Positions 1 to 11,566 of a stretch of 64,000 nucleotides of DNA are shown piece by piece. Origin of the DNA: Protea cynaroides (taxonomy: Eukaryota > Streptophyta > Magnoliopsida > Proteales > Proteaceae); assembly GCA_028583415.1 (NCBI GenBank), contig CM053271.1, positions 91,592,584-91,656,583 of the forward strand, read 5' to 3'. The translations under genes and the position numbers were made by a program. How positions within the stretch are numbered: position 1 is the first letter of the stretch; the number at the start of each line of letters is the position of its first letter. The notes beneath the pieces are model-generated. The model was not told the DNA's origin, did not search any database, and worked only from the letters and a program-made list of their open reading frames with translations.

Positions 1-3000
1 CTCTCGACTGATCGAGCGTTTTCTGAAAATGAAACCTAAGGAATATAATGGCAAGCCAGCAGATCCTTTGTGGCCAGCTCACTGGATCGACGAAATGGAA
101 AGGAACTTCATGATGATGACAGTTAATGAGGAGGAGAAAGTACTGTGTGCAACATTTATGCTGAAAGGCGATGCACACCACTGGTGGAAGTCTACTCGGA
201 CTTATCTGTTAACTAAGCACGCCCAATTGACCTAGGCTATCTATAAAGAGGCATTTTTTGAGAAGTATTTTCTCAGAAGTTTCAGAGACGCCATGGAAAG
301 AGAGTTCCTGAGTTTGTAACAGGGACAGATGACTGTGGATGCATACCAACAGCGTTATGAAGAGCTGTTTTTCTTTGCTCCCTCCAGCATGCAGGAGAAA
401 AATACTAAAACCCAAAGGTTCGTCATGGGACTTAGGGGAAGCATTTGAGAGTATGTTTTGGGGCTAGAAAATAAAGTTTATAACGAAGCCATACAGATTG
501 CTCGAGTGCTAGAATCGAGCCAGAGAAAGAGCTACTTTGCTCAGAATAGGGGTATCAAAAGGCTGAATGGAAATTCTTATAATGGAGGGAACACAAAGAC
601 ATTTAAACCCTTCTGTACTCAAGGCTTTAATGCTACAGCCAAGACTACTCCAACAGCCCAACCGCAACAAAAGCAAAATAACAAAGGAGTGAAATGCTAT
701 AACTGTAATCAAGTGGGACATTATTCCAGGGAGTGTCCTAAGCCCAGGAAGCAGCTACAGCAAGGAAAGATTTATGTAGTTACATCTGAGGATGCTGCCG
801 CATCACCTGATGTGGTCACAGATATGACCTGAATCTTTCATTTTGTATTACCTTATGTGAGCATGTAGACTAAATTAAAACAAATCACAGGTATCGTACC
901 TATTAATGGCATACCCGCTAGAGTACTCTTTGATTCTGGAGCTACTCATTCTTTTATATCTGTGTCATTTGGAAAGAAACTAAATCTACCCCTCAGATCT
1001 TTAGACTACAAATTACTTGTACGATCACCTATGGGATTAGAAGTGGAACTATAAAAAGGTTATGGACCATGTCCAGTTCTTATTAGCGAGAAAATTTTGG
1101 ATGCAACCTTGATTCAACTCGAGATGGCAGACTTTGACGTTATCTTGGGAATGGATTGGTTAGCTCGGCATTCTACAAACCTATTATGTGCAGAAAATAA
1201 ATTGACATTTAAAGACAAGGAAGGAGCAGAGTTTAGTTTTGTGGGAACCAGACTACCCCGTAAACAAAAACTCATCATCTCTGCATTAAAGGCCAGAAAA
1301 TGCCTCGAGAAAGGAGGAGTTGGGTATCTAGTATCCGTGGTCAACCTCACCAAGGAAGTACCACGAATGGAGGATATTGATGTTGTGCGTGACTTCCCAG
1401 ATGTATTTCCTGAGGAATTATTAGGACTACCACCTGACCGAGCGACAGAGTTCGTTATAGATCTTATACCTGGAACCGCACCAGTATCTAAAGCACCCTA
1501 TCGAATGGCTCCTACTGAACTGAATGAACTAAAGGTACAGTTACAGGAATTACTGGACAAGGATTATATCAGACCCAACATATCACCATGGGGAGCGCTA
1601 GTATCGTTTGTAAAAAAGAAGGACGGTAGTGTTCGACTATGTATAGACTATCGAGAGTTGAATAAGCTTACAATCAAGAATCGGTACCCATTGCCTCGGA
1701 TCGATGACTTGTTCGATCAGTTGCAAGGGGCCAAGGTGTTCTCCAAGATTGATCTTCGGTCAGGATACCATCAGTTGAAGATTAAAGAAGGTGATATTCC
1801 GAAAACAGCATTCAGAACAAGATATGGACATTATAAATTTTTAGTCATGTCTTTTGGATTAACTAATGCACCGGCAACTTTTATGGAACTCATGAATCAG
1901 GTATTCCATGATATGTTGGATACGCCAGTCATTGTGTTTATTGATGATATATTGGTCTACTCCAAAGACAAAGAAACTCATGTCGTGAATCTAAGAGCCA
2001 CTCTGCAGCGACTAAGAAAAGAGAAGCTTCACACCAAATTTACGAAGTGTGAGTTTTGGCTAAATGAGGTCACTTTTGTAGCCCATGTTGTATCCGCTGA
2101 GGGAATTAAAGTGGATCCTAGCAAGATTGAAGCCATTGTGAAGTGGGAAGCACCTAAGAGTGTTGCAGAAATTAGAAGTTTCCTAGGCCTAGCTGGGTAT
2201 TATCGACGATTCATGGAAGACTACTCCAGAATTGCTGTACCTCTCACCAGTTTGACTAAGAAAGGAGAAAAGTTTGTTTGGACCGACAAATATGAGAAAA
2301 ATTTCCAAACATTGAAGGCTAGATTGATATCTACTCCCATCTTGACTATTCCTATTCCAGGACAACCATTTACCTTGTACACTGATGCGTCTGGATTGGG
2401 TTTAGGATGTGTACTTATGCAAGGAGAACAAGTAGTTGTGTATGCCTCAAGACAACTAAAGACACATGAGAAGAACTATCCCACTCATGACTTGGAATTA
2501 GTAGTAGTAGTACATGCTGTCAAGATATGGAGACATTATTTGTATGGAGAGAAATTTCAGATTAAATCAGATCATAAGAGTCTCACTTATCTTTTTAATC
2601 AGAAGGAGTTGAACATGAGATAAAGAAGATGGCTGGAATTATTGAAGGATTATGATTGCGATATCCAGTATCATCCAGGAAAGGCTAATGTAGTTGCTGA
2701 TCTGCTAAGTAGAAAAGAAATGATAAAATCTCAAGGAGAGGTTAACACGACTACGGCAATGTGTGTTGCAGGAAAAGTATTCCATCATGGTAATGAGAAG
2801 TTCGTGATAGATGCACCGGGTGGATCAACCAATCAAGGGTTTATTCATCGGTTTTCAAATATGTTCGCAACATTAAAGATTGTACCTGATATAATAGATG
2901 AAGTGAAAGCCGCTACTAAATCAGACCCTTATCTGAGAACGGTACAAGAAGACATCGAAAAAGGTAGGACTATTCCTGAGTTCACTTTAGACGAAGAAAA

Positions 3001-4329
3001 TGTACTGAAGTACAAAGGAAGAGTATGTGTTCCTGAAACGGAAAACTTGGACATTAAACACAGACTAATGAAGGAACCTCACACCACCGCTTATTCGGTA
3101 CATTCTGGAAGTACAAAGATGTATCATGATTTGAAGAAATTATATTGGTGGAGAGGAATGAAAGCAGATGTAGCTAAATTCGTGTCTCAATGCCTAAATT
3201 GTTAGAAGGTGAAGACTGAATGGCAAAGACCTACAGGATTATTGCAGCCACTACCAGAACCAGCATGGAAATGGGACTGCATCACTATGGATTTCGTCAC
3301 CGGGTTACCATTGACTCCCCGAGTAGTTGACGCGGGCTGGGTGATTGTAGATCATCTGACTAAGACATCTCGCTTTATAGCTATACGACCTCAGTATACC
3401 CTGGAGAGGTTAGCCAAGCTATATGTGGATAATATTGTCAGATTACATGGTATACCTGAAAGCATTGTCTCCGATAGAGACCCACGCTTTACCTCAAAGT
3501 TTTGGAAAGGATTACAGAAGGCTATGGGTACAACGTTGAAGTTCAGTACTGCATTTCATCCTCAGACAGACGGACAATCGGAGCGTACCATTCAGATTTT
3601 AGAAGACATGCTTCGAGCCTGTATTATTGATTTCAAAGGATCATGGGATGAGAAACTACAATTGATCAAGTTCGCCTATAACAACAGCTATCAGGCTACT
3701 ATACAGATGTCACCCTATGAAGCACTATATGGTAGGAAGTGTCGAACTTCTTTGTTTTGGAAAGAAGTTGGAGAACAGAGTATCGTTGGACCAGAGTTTG
3801 TTGAAGAGACTTGTTTTGTAGTCGACATTATCAAAGAAAGAGTTAGAACAGTTCAAATCGTCAAAAACAATATGCAGATACTTGACGTCGAGACCTTGAA
3901 TTCATTGTAGGTGATAAGGTATTCTTGAAAGTATCACCTATGCGAGGTTTAAAATGATTCGGACAGAAAGGGAAGCTAAGTCCGAGATATGTCGGACCAT
4001 ATGAGATTCTAGCTAAACTTGGAAAAGTGGTGTATCAGTTAGCACTACCCCCATCTATGTCAAGTGTGTATGATGTATTTCATATCTCATTACTGAAGAA
4101 GTACGTCAGAGATCCAACACACGTTTTAACAGCGGAACCACCAGATCTAACTGATGATTTGACATTCGAAGTAGCACCAAATGAAATCACTAGTCGAAAG
4201 GTTTAACGACTACGCAACCGTGACATTTATTATGTTAAGGTCACTTGGAGAAGTCGAGATATAGAAGAGATCACATGGGAAGAAGAGAATGTTATGGGAA
4301 AGCAATATCCTCACATTTTCGACTCATAA
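1..4329 (+). pseudogene. Element A: decayed Ty3/gypsy (Tekay/Del-like chromovirus) gag-pol, 5' end outside window
   Basis: Retrotransposon polyprotein remnant. Gag core at 29-800 ends in a CCHC zinc knuckle (CYNCNQVGHYSREC, about 692-735). Protease with DSGATHSF lies at about 936-960. RT and RNase H run to about 2700, with FIDDILVYS near 1940 and the RNase H TDAS motif near 2383. Integrase follows: the HHCC finger (about 3080-3203), the D..D..E core (3288-3620, SDRDPRF and HPQTDGQSER), and a Tekay-type chromodomain tail to 4329. The reading frame is broken by stops at 233, 318, 448, 830, 2621, 3203, 3957 and 4204 and by small indels, so no full protein can be made. Most of these stops differ from element C by C-to-T or G-to-A. 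The element is on the same strand as B and C. Its 5' LTR and gag start are outside the window. Confidence 0.93.
822..890 (+). other. 69-bp gag-pol spacer flanked by TCACAG repeats (element A)
   Basis: Between the gag zinc-knuckle region and the protease, 69 bp lie between two copies of TCACAG (816-821 and 885-890). The segment carries TGA and TAG in the gag frame. Removing one repeat plus the segment joins gag to protease in frame (VVTGIVPINGIPARVLFDSG). Element C has the same spacer at 20467-20536 (70 bp), so it is a family feature and not a private mutation. It ends like a 3' splice site (ATCACAG/GT) but does not start with GT, so a normal intron is not shown. Confidence 0.6.
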
Positions 4330-4365
4330 GGTATGTGCAAATTTTGAGGACAAAATTTTTAATAA

Positions 4366-4375
4366 GAGGGGGGAG
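4366..4375 (+). other. Polypurine tract of element A
   Basis: GAGGGGGGAG lies one base before the 3' LTR, the expected place for the plus-strand primer. The same tract precedes C's 3' LTR (24521-24530) and B's 3' LTR (about 29175-29185). Confidence 0.85.
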
Positions 4376-4740
4376 TTGTAAGACCCGTATCGAACTAATT
4401 GGTCTTACTACCTTGTACCAGGTCTACCTATCGTGGTCGAGCCAAGTGGACCAAGTGCGTGAAGAAACCACAAGACCAGGTATGAAATTTAACTCAAAAA
4501 TAGTCAAATATGAGTGTGTGGTTGCATGCCTAAACAGGTGTGACCGACCCCACCTCAAAAGAGTCCAACCCCATGAGTTTTGGTCATGGGGTCGGACATT
4601 TTAAAAAGGTAGGGTCACGGATTCTACGACCCCACCTCCGACCCCACGAAACCCAGTCAGAATCAAAATTAGGAAACCTTCCTAATCCAAAGGGGTTTTT
4701 TTCCTAAACTCATTAAGGCATATTATGGAGGGTTTTCCTC

Positions 4741-4748
4741 TATAAATA
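4741..4748 (+). promoter_or_regulatory. LTR TATA box (A/B LTR)
   Basis: TATAAATA, about 365 bp into the LTR, followed by GATGTCCCTTAGCCTCTTTC and a purine-rich leader. The equivalent sites are 14692-14699 and 24895-24902 in C, 29553-29560 (TATATATA) in B's 3' LTR, and 27141-27148 on the minus strand in the reverse solo LTR. Confidence 0.7.
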
Positions 4749-6479
4749 GGATGTCCCTTAGCCTCTTTCACTCATTTAGAACCCTAATTGAAAGTGAGAG
4801 AAAGAGAAGAGAAGGAAGAGAAGAAAAATTTAAGAAGAAGACTAAGGAGGAGGAAAATTCAGAGAAAACTCTGAATCTTCAGCAAGCATAAGGTATGAAC
4901 CTATTTCCCATGATTAATTAAGAGCCTAGAATAGTTCATGAAGAAGATAGGATCTAGGAGAAACCCAAATCATCCATCCATGGATAAATTTCAAGAGAAT
5001 CCATAGAGGAAATTACTGTGGACAATGGATGGTGTATAAAATTATAGTTTTGAGCCATAGAACAATCATAGGAGGAACCATGATGATAAGCCAAAGAATC
5101 TAAACATGAAGGAATGAAGTTAAGAGTGAAAGGTCGACCATAACACGTGTGGTCGTACATGGGGTCGCATGATGTCCGACCCCACAAGACACACATGTCC
5201 GACCACATGCCCTCGGGAAGTTTCTAGGGAGGGTGTGGTCGCACGTGGGGTCGGAGTATGTCCGACCCTACCCTGCGACCCTACACCCTGTGGTCGCAGA
5301 AACTGAGACCCCAGGTGCTACCCCACCTGCGACCCCTCAGTTTTTGTTAGTCAAAACACATGGGAATTAATTCTAATTAAAAATCTATCAACTTGTTAGG
5401 TTTCCAAGTGGTCTAAGAGGGAGTTACAAAGCTTGAACGAGGATCTACTATCAATCAAAGGTGAGGGAACAAGACCTAAACTAATTGGCTAATAATAAAC
5501 TATTTTTATTTATTAAGTCTGATGCCATGAATGATTCTATGCTTGTATGCGTGTAATGTGCATTTAACATGTCATCTAATATTCCTGCTATTAATGCTCA
5601 TGCATATTTAATTCTGTTTATTTATAACATGATGATGATGATGTTGCTAGGAATAGGCATGTGAATGTTTGTGTGTGGTTAGTGTACTTGATGCTAGTAG
5701 GGCATCAGGGGAAGTGTGATGCGGTGCGGTCCTAAGCACTTTAGCTCTATCTCTACTCAAGTCTTGTCCACTGATATCATCGTATTGCCATTACCTTAGC
5801 AGAACTATTATGTCATAGGGCATCAGGGGAGGGGGTCTCGGACCGTGTAGTCTTTGACTATACCGGAGGCCTTAGCTCTATCTCTATGGACGTATTGAGG
5901 GGTGCTGGGGTGAGGCCTTGGATACACTGTTTGATATTAGGATTGGTTAGTTGCGAGCCCAGTTTGCAAGCCCTCGCCAATAGGGGCTTACGTGTTGGTA
6001 TGGGTAGGGCATCAGGGGAAGTGTGATGCTGTGAGGACAAAGATGGAAAATCTTTTGAAGTCGCCACCTAGATTTAGGTCTAGGACCTTAGAAATGTGAA
6101 ATCTCACCCCAAGGTAAGACTTCGATTGACTCATGACCCTTAGATTAGAATTCTGGTCCATCAGAGATTGGGTAAGTGTCAGGTTACGGTTATGGGAAGG
6201 GGTTAGGCACCCAAACCGCCCGATCAAAATCGGTCTCCTATACCTTTCCTATGCTAGACTCTATTTGCTAAGCAAAACCAAACCAAGGGGTTTGATATCA
6301 TTGAACCGAATCTGTATCCATCAGATTGCCTACGTATTACGGAATTATTTCGAAAATCAGGTTCACCATCGTAGTTCAGGTGTGATTAAAGTTTATGGAT
6401 GTGATTTATGCTTGTGCATGATTAAGTTCTTTGTTCAAGTTGAAATTTATGCTTGAAAGGCTAAGAAATCCTATGGGTT

Positions 6480-7200
6480 AGGATCTGGATAGTCCATGTG
6501 GACTGATAGATAGTCCTAGTGGATCTAAGGATAACCCTATTTGGGTCAAAATATGGATAACCTTATCTGGGTTGGAATGTGGATAGATATCCTAGTGGAT
6601 CTATGGATAGTCCAAGTGGACTAAGGTGTGGATAACCCTATTTGGGTTAAAATATGGGAGATATCCTAGTGGATCTATGGATAGTCCGAGTGGACTAAAG
6701 TATGGGTAAATATCCTAGTGGATCTATGGATAGTCCGAGTGGACTAAGCTGTGGATCCGAATTTGGGTTTCTCCCAAATAGCCTACGTATCCTAGGGTTT
6801 GCCCTAGGAATCAAAATCCACGTAGTTCGAGATCTGGGTTGAAATGGGAATGGATATCCTAGTGGATCTATGGGTAGTCCAAGTGGACTAAGGTGTGGAT
6901 CCAAATTTGGGTTTCTCCCAAATAGCCTACGTATCCTAGGGTTTGCCCTAGGAATCAGAATCCGCGTAGTTCGGGACTCTGGATTGAAATGGATGGGTAT
7001 CCTAGTGGATCTATGGATAGTCCGAGTGGACTAAATGTGTGGATCCGAATTTGGGTTTCTCCCAAATAGCCTACGTATCCTAGGGTTTGCCCTAGGAATC
7101 AGAATCCGCGTAGTTCGGGGTGGATAACCCTATTTGGGTCAAAATATGGGTAAGTATCCTAGAGGATCTATGGATAGTCCAAGTGGACTAAGGTTTGGAT
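6480..7200 (+). repeat. Tandem repeats with 'TCCTAGTGGATC / AGTCC.AGTGGACT' and CTACGTATCC blocks
   Basis: Units built from TATCCTAGTGGATCTATGG and AGTCCGAGTGGACTAAG recur about eight times. They alternate with three near-identical copies of a block that starts at GTGGATCC.AATTTGGG and ends in CGTAGTTC. Many units are small palindromes (GTCC.AGTGGAC). They lie in the 5' part of the solo LTR. No coding capacity is supported. Confidence 0.85.
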
Positions 7201-7227
7201 AACCCCTTTTAGGTTAATGATTGAGAA

Positions 7228-7300
7228 CCTATTCTAGGTTTAGGGTTTAGAACCTATTCTAGGTTTAGGGTTTAGAACCTATTCTAGGTTTAGGGTTTGC
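7228..7300 (+). repeat. Three 30-bp repeats containing TTTAGGGTTT
   Basis: Three copies of a unit reading GAACCTATTCTAGG followed by TTTAGGGTTT. The TTTAGGG heptamer matches the plant telomere unit but is diluted by other sequence, so this is an LTR minisatellite and not an interstitial telomere. Confidence 0.8.
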
Positions 7301-7689
7301 CGAGGGGCAAATCGTCCTAAATTACCCTTTTCATTCTGAATTCTAATTTTGGAAGGTTTGGCAAAGAATTCTCTTTCTTTATTAAGGTTTTATTATTCCC
7401 ATTATGCCCTTCCCAAGAATGTGGGTGCCTAAATGCACGTCCCTACGCCTAGATTGTCTTCTAGAAGTGTGTAGATATGGCAGTTTGACTAGGGTGTTGC
7501 ATAAAATAAATTATTGCCAAAAAATAGAATATTCTATCTAAATATGGCACATAAAACATTTATGACAAGAAATTCACATACAGTAAGATTGTTTAAAAAT
7601 CTTTCAAATATGGCATGTATTGCAAATAAGGCAAGAGCCTATATGGCATGATCTAGTAGGCTATCTTCTAAACATGGCAAGACCCTAAT

Positions 7690-8430
7690 TGCCATTATCT
7701 TTCCATATTTAGGATTTTCTACCTTAATTGCTATTTTCTTTTCATTTTAGGATTTTCTACCCTAATTGCTACTTTCTTTCCATTTTGGGGTTTTCTACCC
7801 TAATTGTAATTTTATTTCCATTTTTTAGGGTTTTCTACCCTAATTGTTACATTCTTTCCATTTTAGGGTTTTTCTACCCTAATTATTATTTTCTTTCCAT
7901 CTTAGGGTTTTCTACCCTAAATGTTACTTTCTTTCCATTTTAGGGTTTTCTACCCTAATTATTATTTTATTAGGGTTTTCTACCCTAATTATTATTTTCT
8001 TTCTATTTTAGGATTTTCTATCCTAAATGTTACTTTTTTTTTCATTTAGGGTTTTTTACCCTAAATATTATTTTATTAGGGTTTTCTACCCTAATTATTA
8101 TTTTCTTTCCATTTTAGGGTTTTCTACCCTAAATGTTACTTTCTTTCTATTTTTAGGGTTTTATACCCTAATCATTATTTTATTAGGGTTTTCTACCCTA
8201 ATTATTATTTTCTTTCCATTTTAGGGTTTTCTACCCTAAATGTTACTTTCTTTCTATTTTTAGGGTTTTCTACCCTAAATATTACGTTCTTTCCATTTTA
8301 GGGTTTTCTACCCTAAGTGTTATTTTATTAGGGTTTTATACCCTAATTATTATTTTCTTTCCATTTTTAGGGTTTTCTACCCTAAATGTTACTTTCTTTC
8401 TATTTTAGGGTTTTCTACCCTAATTATGAC
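7690..8430 (+). repeat. Minisatellite of TTAGGGTTTTCTACCCTAA hairpin units
   Basis: About 17 copies of TTAGGGTTTTCTACCCTAA or close variants, spaced 20-45 bp apart by AT-rich linkers such as TTATTTTCTTTCCATTT. Each unit pairs TTAGGG with CCCTAA across a short loop, so the array could fold into a series of hairpins. Open frames across it (7728-8224) only reflect the repeat. Confidence 0.88.
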
Positions 8431-9224
8431 AATAAGCATTTAATATAGCATGTGAACAATATAGCATCAAAATATGGCATGTGATAAACAATCAAGGCAT
8501 GTGAATCAAAACGTATTTTAGATCTACGGTTTAGATTCAATGCATCGATTATCCACAATGTAACCGAAATCACACTTAATTGATGATTGAAAGTAATACA
8601 AGATCTTAAAACAGTTTAGATCATATACCCTCAATTGATAAAACTTTAATGGCTCAAATTAATTCATCATTGGATCATCTTCAGATTAAGATCAATGGTT
8701 CCGATTAATTAACCATCCATTCACATGATTGGATCTTAAAAGATCAACGATTCAGATTAAATTCACATCAATTAATCAAGTTCATTCATTCAAATATCAA
8801 TGGACAAATTTTTTATCACATGATCAAGACAAATTTCATATTCAATGGATCAGATTTTGAATGGACATCATATTAACACGATAAAGAATCAAAAATTCAG
8901 ATTTTTTTTTATTCAAGCATATCATGATCATAGGTTCACTCAATGGCCCATATTTAATGGAAAGATCAAGGGTAAGATGAGGAAGGTAACATAGCTAGGT
9001 TCAGGTAAGTGGCGTGGGGTGTTGGTTGTTGGAGTATGAGATGAAATCAGTTAGAATGTTGATTGTATAGGGATCAAGTATAGGCTAGATTGATGATGGA
9101 AATTGGTTAATGATGAGGTAGAATGGTTCATGAGATGGAGATTTGTAGTTAAGCAAAACAATAGAAGAAAAATAAAAGTAAAGGTAGCTTACCTAGATGC
9201 CCGTAGGTTCTGCTTGCTCCTCCC

Positions 9225-10015
9225 TTCTTCTTCTTCTTTTTTTTTTTCAAACCGAGAGCCCAAACTCTATCAAAACTCCTTCTTCACGTTTTTCCCTTCT
9301 CTTTTCTCCCTTTTTTCTCTCTTCTTACCTTCTTTTTCTCCCAAAAGTGTGAGCCACAAAGCCTTTCACGTTTTTTTTTCTTTCTCCCCTATTTTTTTTT
9401 CTCTTTGAAAAAAAACCTCCCCTTTTTTTTCTCCAAAACGTGATTCCCTTTCACGTTTTTTCTTTTCCTTTTTTTTTGGAAAAAAAACCTCCCCTTTTTT
9501 TTCTCCAAAACGTGATTCCCTTTCACGTTTTTTCTTTTCCTTTTTTTTTGGAAAAAAAACCTCCTCCTTCTTCTCTCTCTCACGTCCCTTTTATCTTCCC
9601 CTTCTTTCCTTTTTTTTTTTTTAAAAAAAAAAATCTAGAAACCCTAAATTCTCTCTCTTTTCACGTCCTCCCTCTCCCTTTTTTTTTTTTTTAAACAACT
9701 CTTAAAACCGTGGCTCCTAAAAAACCCTAATTTTTCCCTTTCTTCTTTCCCTTTTTTTCTCCAAAGAAATCCTTTGGATTCTCTTAGAAAAAGGTCACGT
9801 TTTTTCTCTCTCCTTCTTTCCTTTTTTTCTCAAAATCTTTTGGATTATCTCCAAAATCGAAATCCTCATTCTCTTCCACGTTTTTTTCTCTCCCCTCTTT
9901 CCTTTTTTTTTCTCAAAATCTTTTGGATTATCTCCACAATTGAAATCTCCATTCTTTTCCACGTTTTTTCTCTCCCCTCTTTCCTTTTTCTTCTCAAAAA
10001 TCTTTTGGATTATGA
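9225..10015 (+). repeat. Pyrimidine-rich tract with tandem CACGTTTTTTC units
   Basis: Long T/C runs with repeated TTTCACGTTTTTTCTTTTCC and CTTTTGGATTATCTCCA units. A 65-70-bp unit is duplicated at about 9410-9560, and a longer related unit occurs three times at 9760-10015. Open frames here are low-complexity artefacts. Confidence 0.75.
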
Positions 10016-10059
10016 TTTACACATATATATTATACATATATATTTAATAACATACATAC

Positions 10060-10069
<10 letters not shown>

Positions 10070-10120
<51 letters not shown>

Positions 10121-10137
10121 TATTATAATATATATAG
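10070..10137 (+). repeat. (TA)n microsatellite
   Basis: About 30 TA dinucleotides followed by an AT-rich tail, inside the solo LTR. Confidence 0.9.
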
Positions 10138-10234
10138 AGACCGACTTAGGTTGACAAGCGATTTGAATTGAGTTGACTGGACTGATTGGAATTATTCACT
10201 GGGTTTCCTCTCCTTGTCATTTCACGGGTCATTT

Positions 10235-10870
10235 CCGCTGTCATCCCGCATGGAATTTTCCGATGGCCTCTATCCAAATTTTTTACGTTCATTTTGTAGA
10301 ACATAAAAAATGAGGAATATAGGAACTTGAATCGCCTCATTTGGAAGTAAAATGGTCAACTTATGAATTTTTGAAGTTTAAACGGACCATTTACCGATAA
10401 TTTGGTTGACCATTCTACATGAGATCCTTCGGAGGCTTCTACCGGAAATATTTTACGTCCACTTTGTAGAGCACTAAAAATGGAACATAATGAGACTGGA
10501 ATCACCTGAATCCGATGTAGAACGGAAAAGATATGCAGCTTCGAAGTTCTGATGATAATTTTGCATGCAAGCTTGCATGGGACCCACTGGAGACTTCTAC
10601 CCGGGATTTTTTACATCCACTTTGTAGAACATCATGAATGAAGAATAATGGTCTTGAAATCATCTGAATCCGATGTAAAACGGGAAAGATATGAAGCCTT
10701 GAAGTTCTAACGATCATTTTGCATGCAAGTTTGCATGGGACCCACTGGCGACTTCTACCCGGGATTTTTTACGTCCACTTTGTAGAACATCATGAATGAA
10801 GAATAATGGTCTTGGAATCATCTGAATCCGATGTCAGATGATCAAGATATGATGATTTGAAATTCAAGCA
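10235..10870 (+). repeat. Four tandem units of about 165 bp
   Basis: Each unit contains a TTTTACGTCCACTTTGTAGA-like core, then an ATGAA..ATAATGG.CTTGGAATC segment and a CATCTGAATCCGATGT-like segment. The third and fourth units are nearly identical; the first is most diverged. The AAGATATGA/CTTCAT motif closes each unit. They lie in the 3' third of the solo LTR. No coding capacity is seen. Confidence 0.8.
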
Positions 10871-11444
10871 ATCCGACTTAGGATAATTTGCATGAAGGCC
10901 CCTGGGATTATTATTTTATAATAATTTCAGAAACCTCCCTTATATGTATCATCCGACTAAAATGGTCATATCTTCTTCATTTGATATCGGAATTGAGCAA
11001 TTCTGGTCTCATTTCGAAGATAATTCTATGATCTATGCATCCATGCAGATAATAGCCCATGACCCTACTGTGGGGATCAGTGGAGAATCACAAATCTTTG
11101 GGTTAAAGGTCGAAAACCTGCCATATTGGTTCACTTAAGGTGAGGGTGGCAAAAATGGGGTGCTTACAGATGCGGTGCAGTCCTAAGCACTTTAGCTCTA
11201 TCCCTATTCCATGGTGGGTGCATGTGGGACGGCAATGGTGTTTGATCCATTGGGTGGCTTCACACACTTGTGTATAGAGGTGTGACGGCCACCTATCCTT
11301 TCTATTGCACATTGCAAACTTATGAAGCAGACCAAAGATATGAATTGAATGCATGCATATGTTTGTTGCATTGTTTTGTTTGCTCACTGAGCCATGATGT
11401 ATGCTCACCCTTTCGACGTCGAATATTTTTGGTTGATGATGCAG

Positions 11445-11566
11445 GTACTACTGTAGAAAACTATATAAATGCTTCGATGTACGGACATGCTGCAGCGATG
11501 GATGCAGAAACTATGATGGAGTCGCATGATTCATCGTGCAAGTGTAACTCATGCGTCTTCGATTAG
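11445..11566 (+). CDS. LTR-encoded conserved 40-residue C-terminal peptide (copy 1)
   Basis: A reading frame in the last 400 bp of the LTR follows TTTTTGGTTGATGATGCAG, a good 3' splice site. It encodes GTTVENYINAS, then YGHAAAMD, and ends SCKCNSCVFD-stop. The same ungapped frame occurs at 16252-16373, 28478-28599 and 31125-31246 on the plus strand, and at 25706-25827 and 63703-63821 on the minus strand. Shared features are Val-(Asp/Glu), Tyr, Asn, a Gly, (His/Tyr)-Asp and Cys-X-Cys-X-X-Cys. The minus-strand copies belong to more divergent LTRs, so conserved length and conservative changes argue for past selection on a protein. The start codon is not identified: it may be upstream in the same frame or in a spliced leader exon. 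Function is unknown. Confidence 0.55.

Larger units (their letters stand above)
6030..11168 (+). mobile_element. 5.1-kb solo LTR, Tat/Ogre-like by size, nested in the A/B LTR
   Basis: Begins TGTGAGGAC and ends GTGCTTACA. It is flanked by the 5-bp duplication GATGC (6025-6029 and 11169-11173), and removing it restores the chromovirus LTR. No gag-pol is present. The size suggests an Ogre/Tat-type LTR, which are known for great length. It contains several blocks of internal tandem repeats (listed separately). The segment GTCGCCACCTAG near its 5' end and the repeated CCTACGTAT ... CGTAGTTCGG block recur in the solo LTR at 53973-58339, so both belong to one family. The boundaries are certain; the lineage is inferred. 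Confidence 0.85.

Noticed and set aside
7228..7300. Interstitial telomere
   Set aside because: TTTAGGG occurs only once per 30-bp unit; true telomeric DNA would be uninterrupted.
7728..8224. Open frames across the TTAGGG array
   Set aside because: The frames arise from a repeated 20-45-bp AT-rich unit; the translated text is a monotonous Phe/Leu/Tyr repeat.
7690..8430. CRISPR-like array
   Set aside because: Regularly spaced palindromes, but spacers are near-identical AT-rich linkers and the DNA is plant nuclear with LTR context.
9225..10154. Open frames in the pyrimidine-rich tract
   Set aside because: Low-complexity Phe/Ser/Pro/Leu text on both strands caused by T/C runs and the (TA)n tract.
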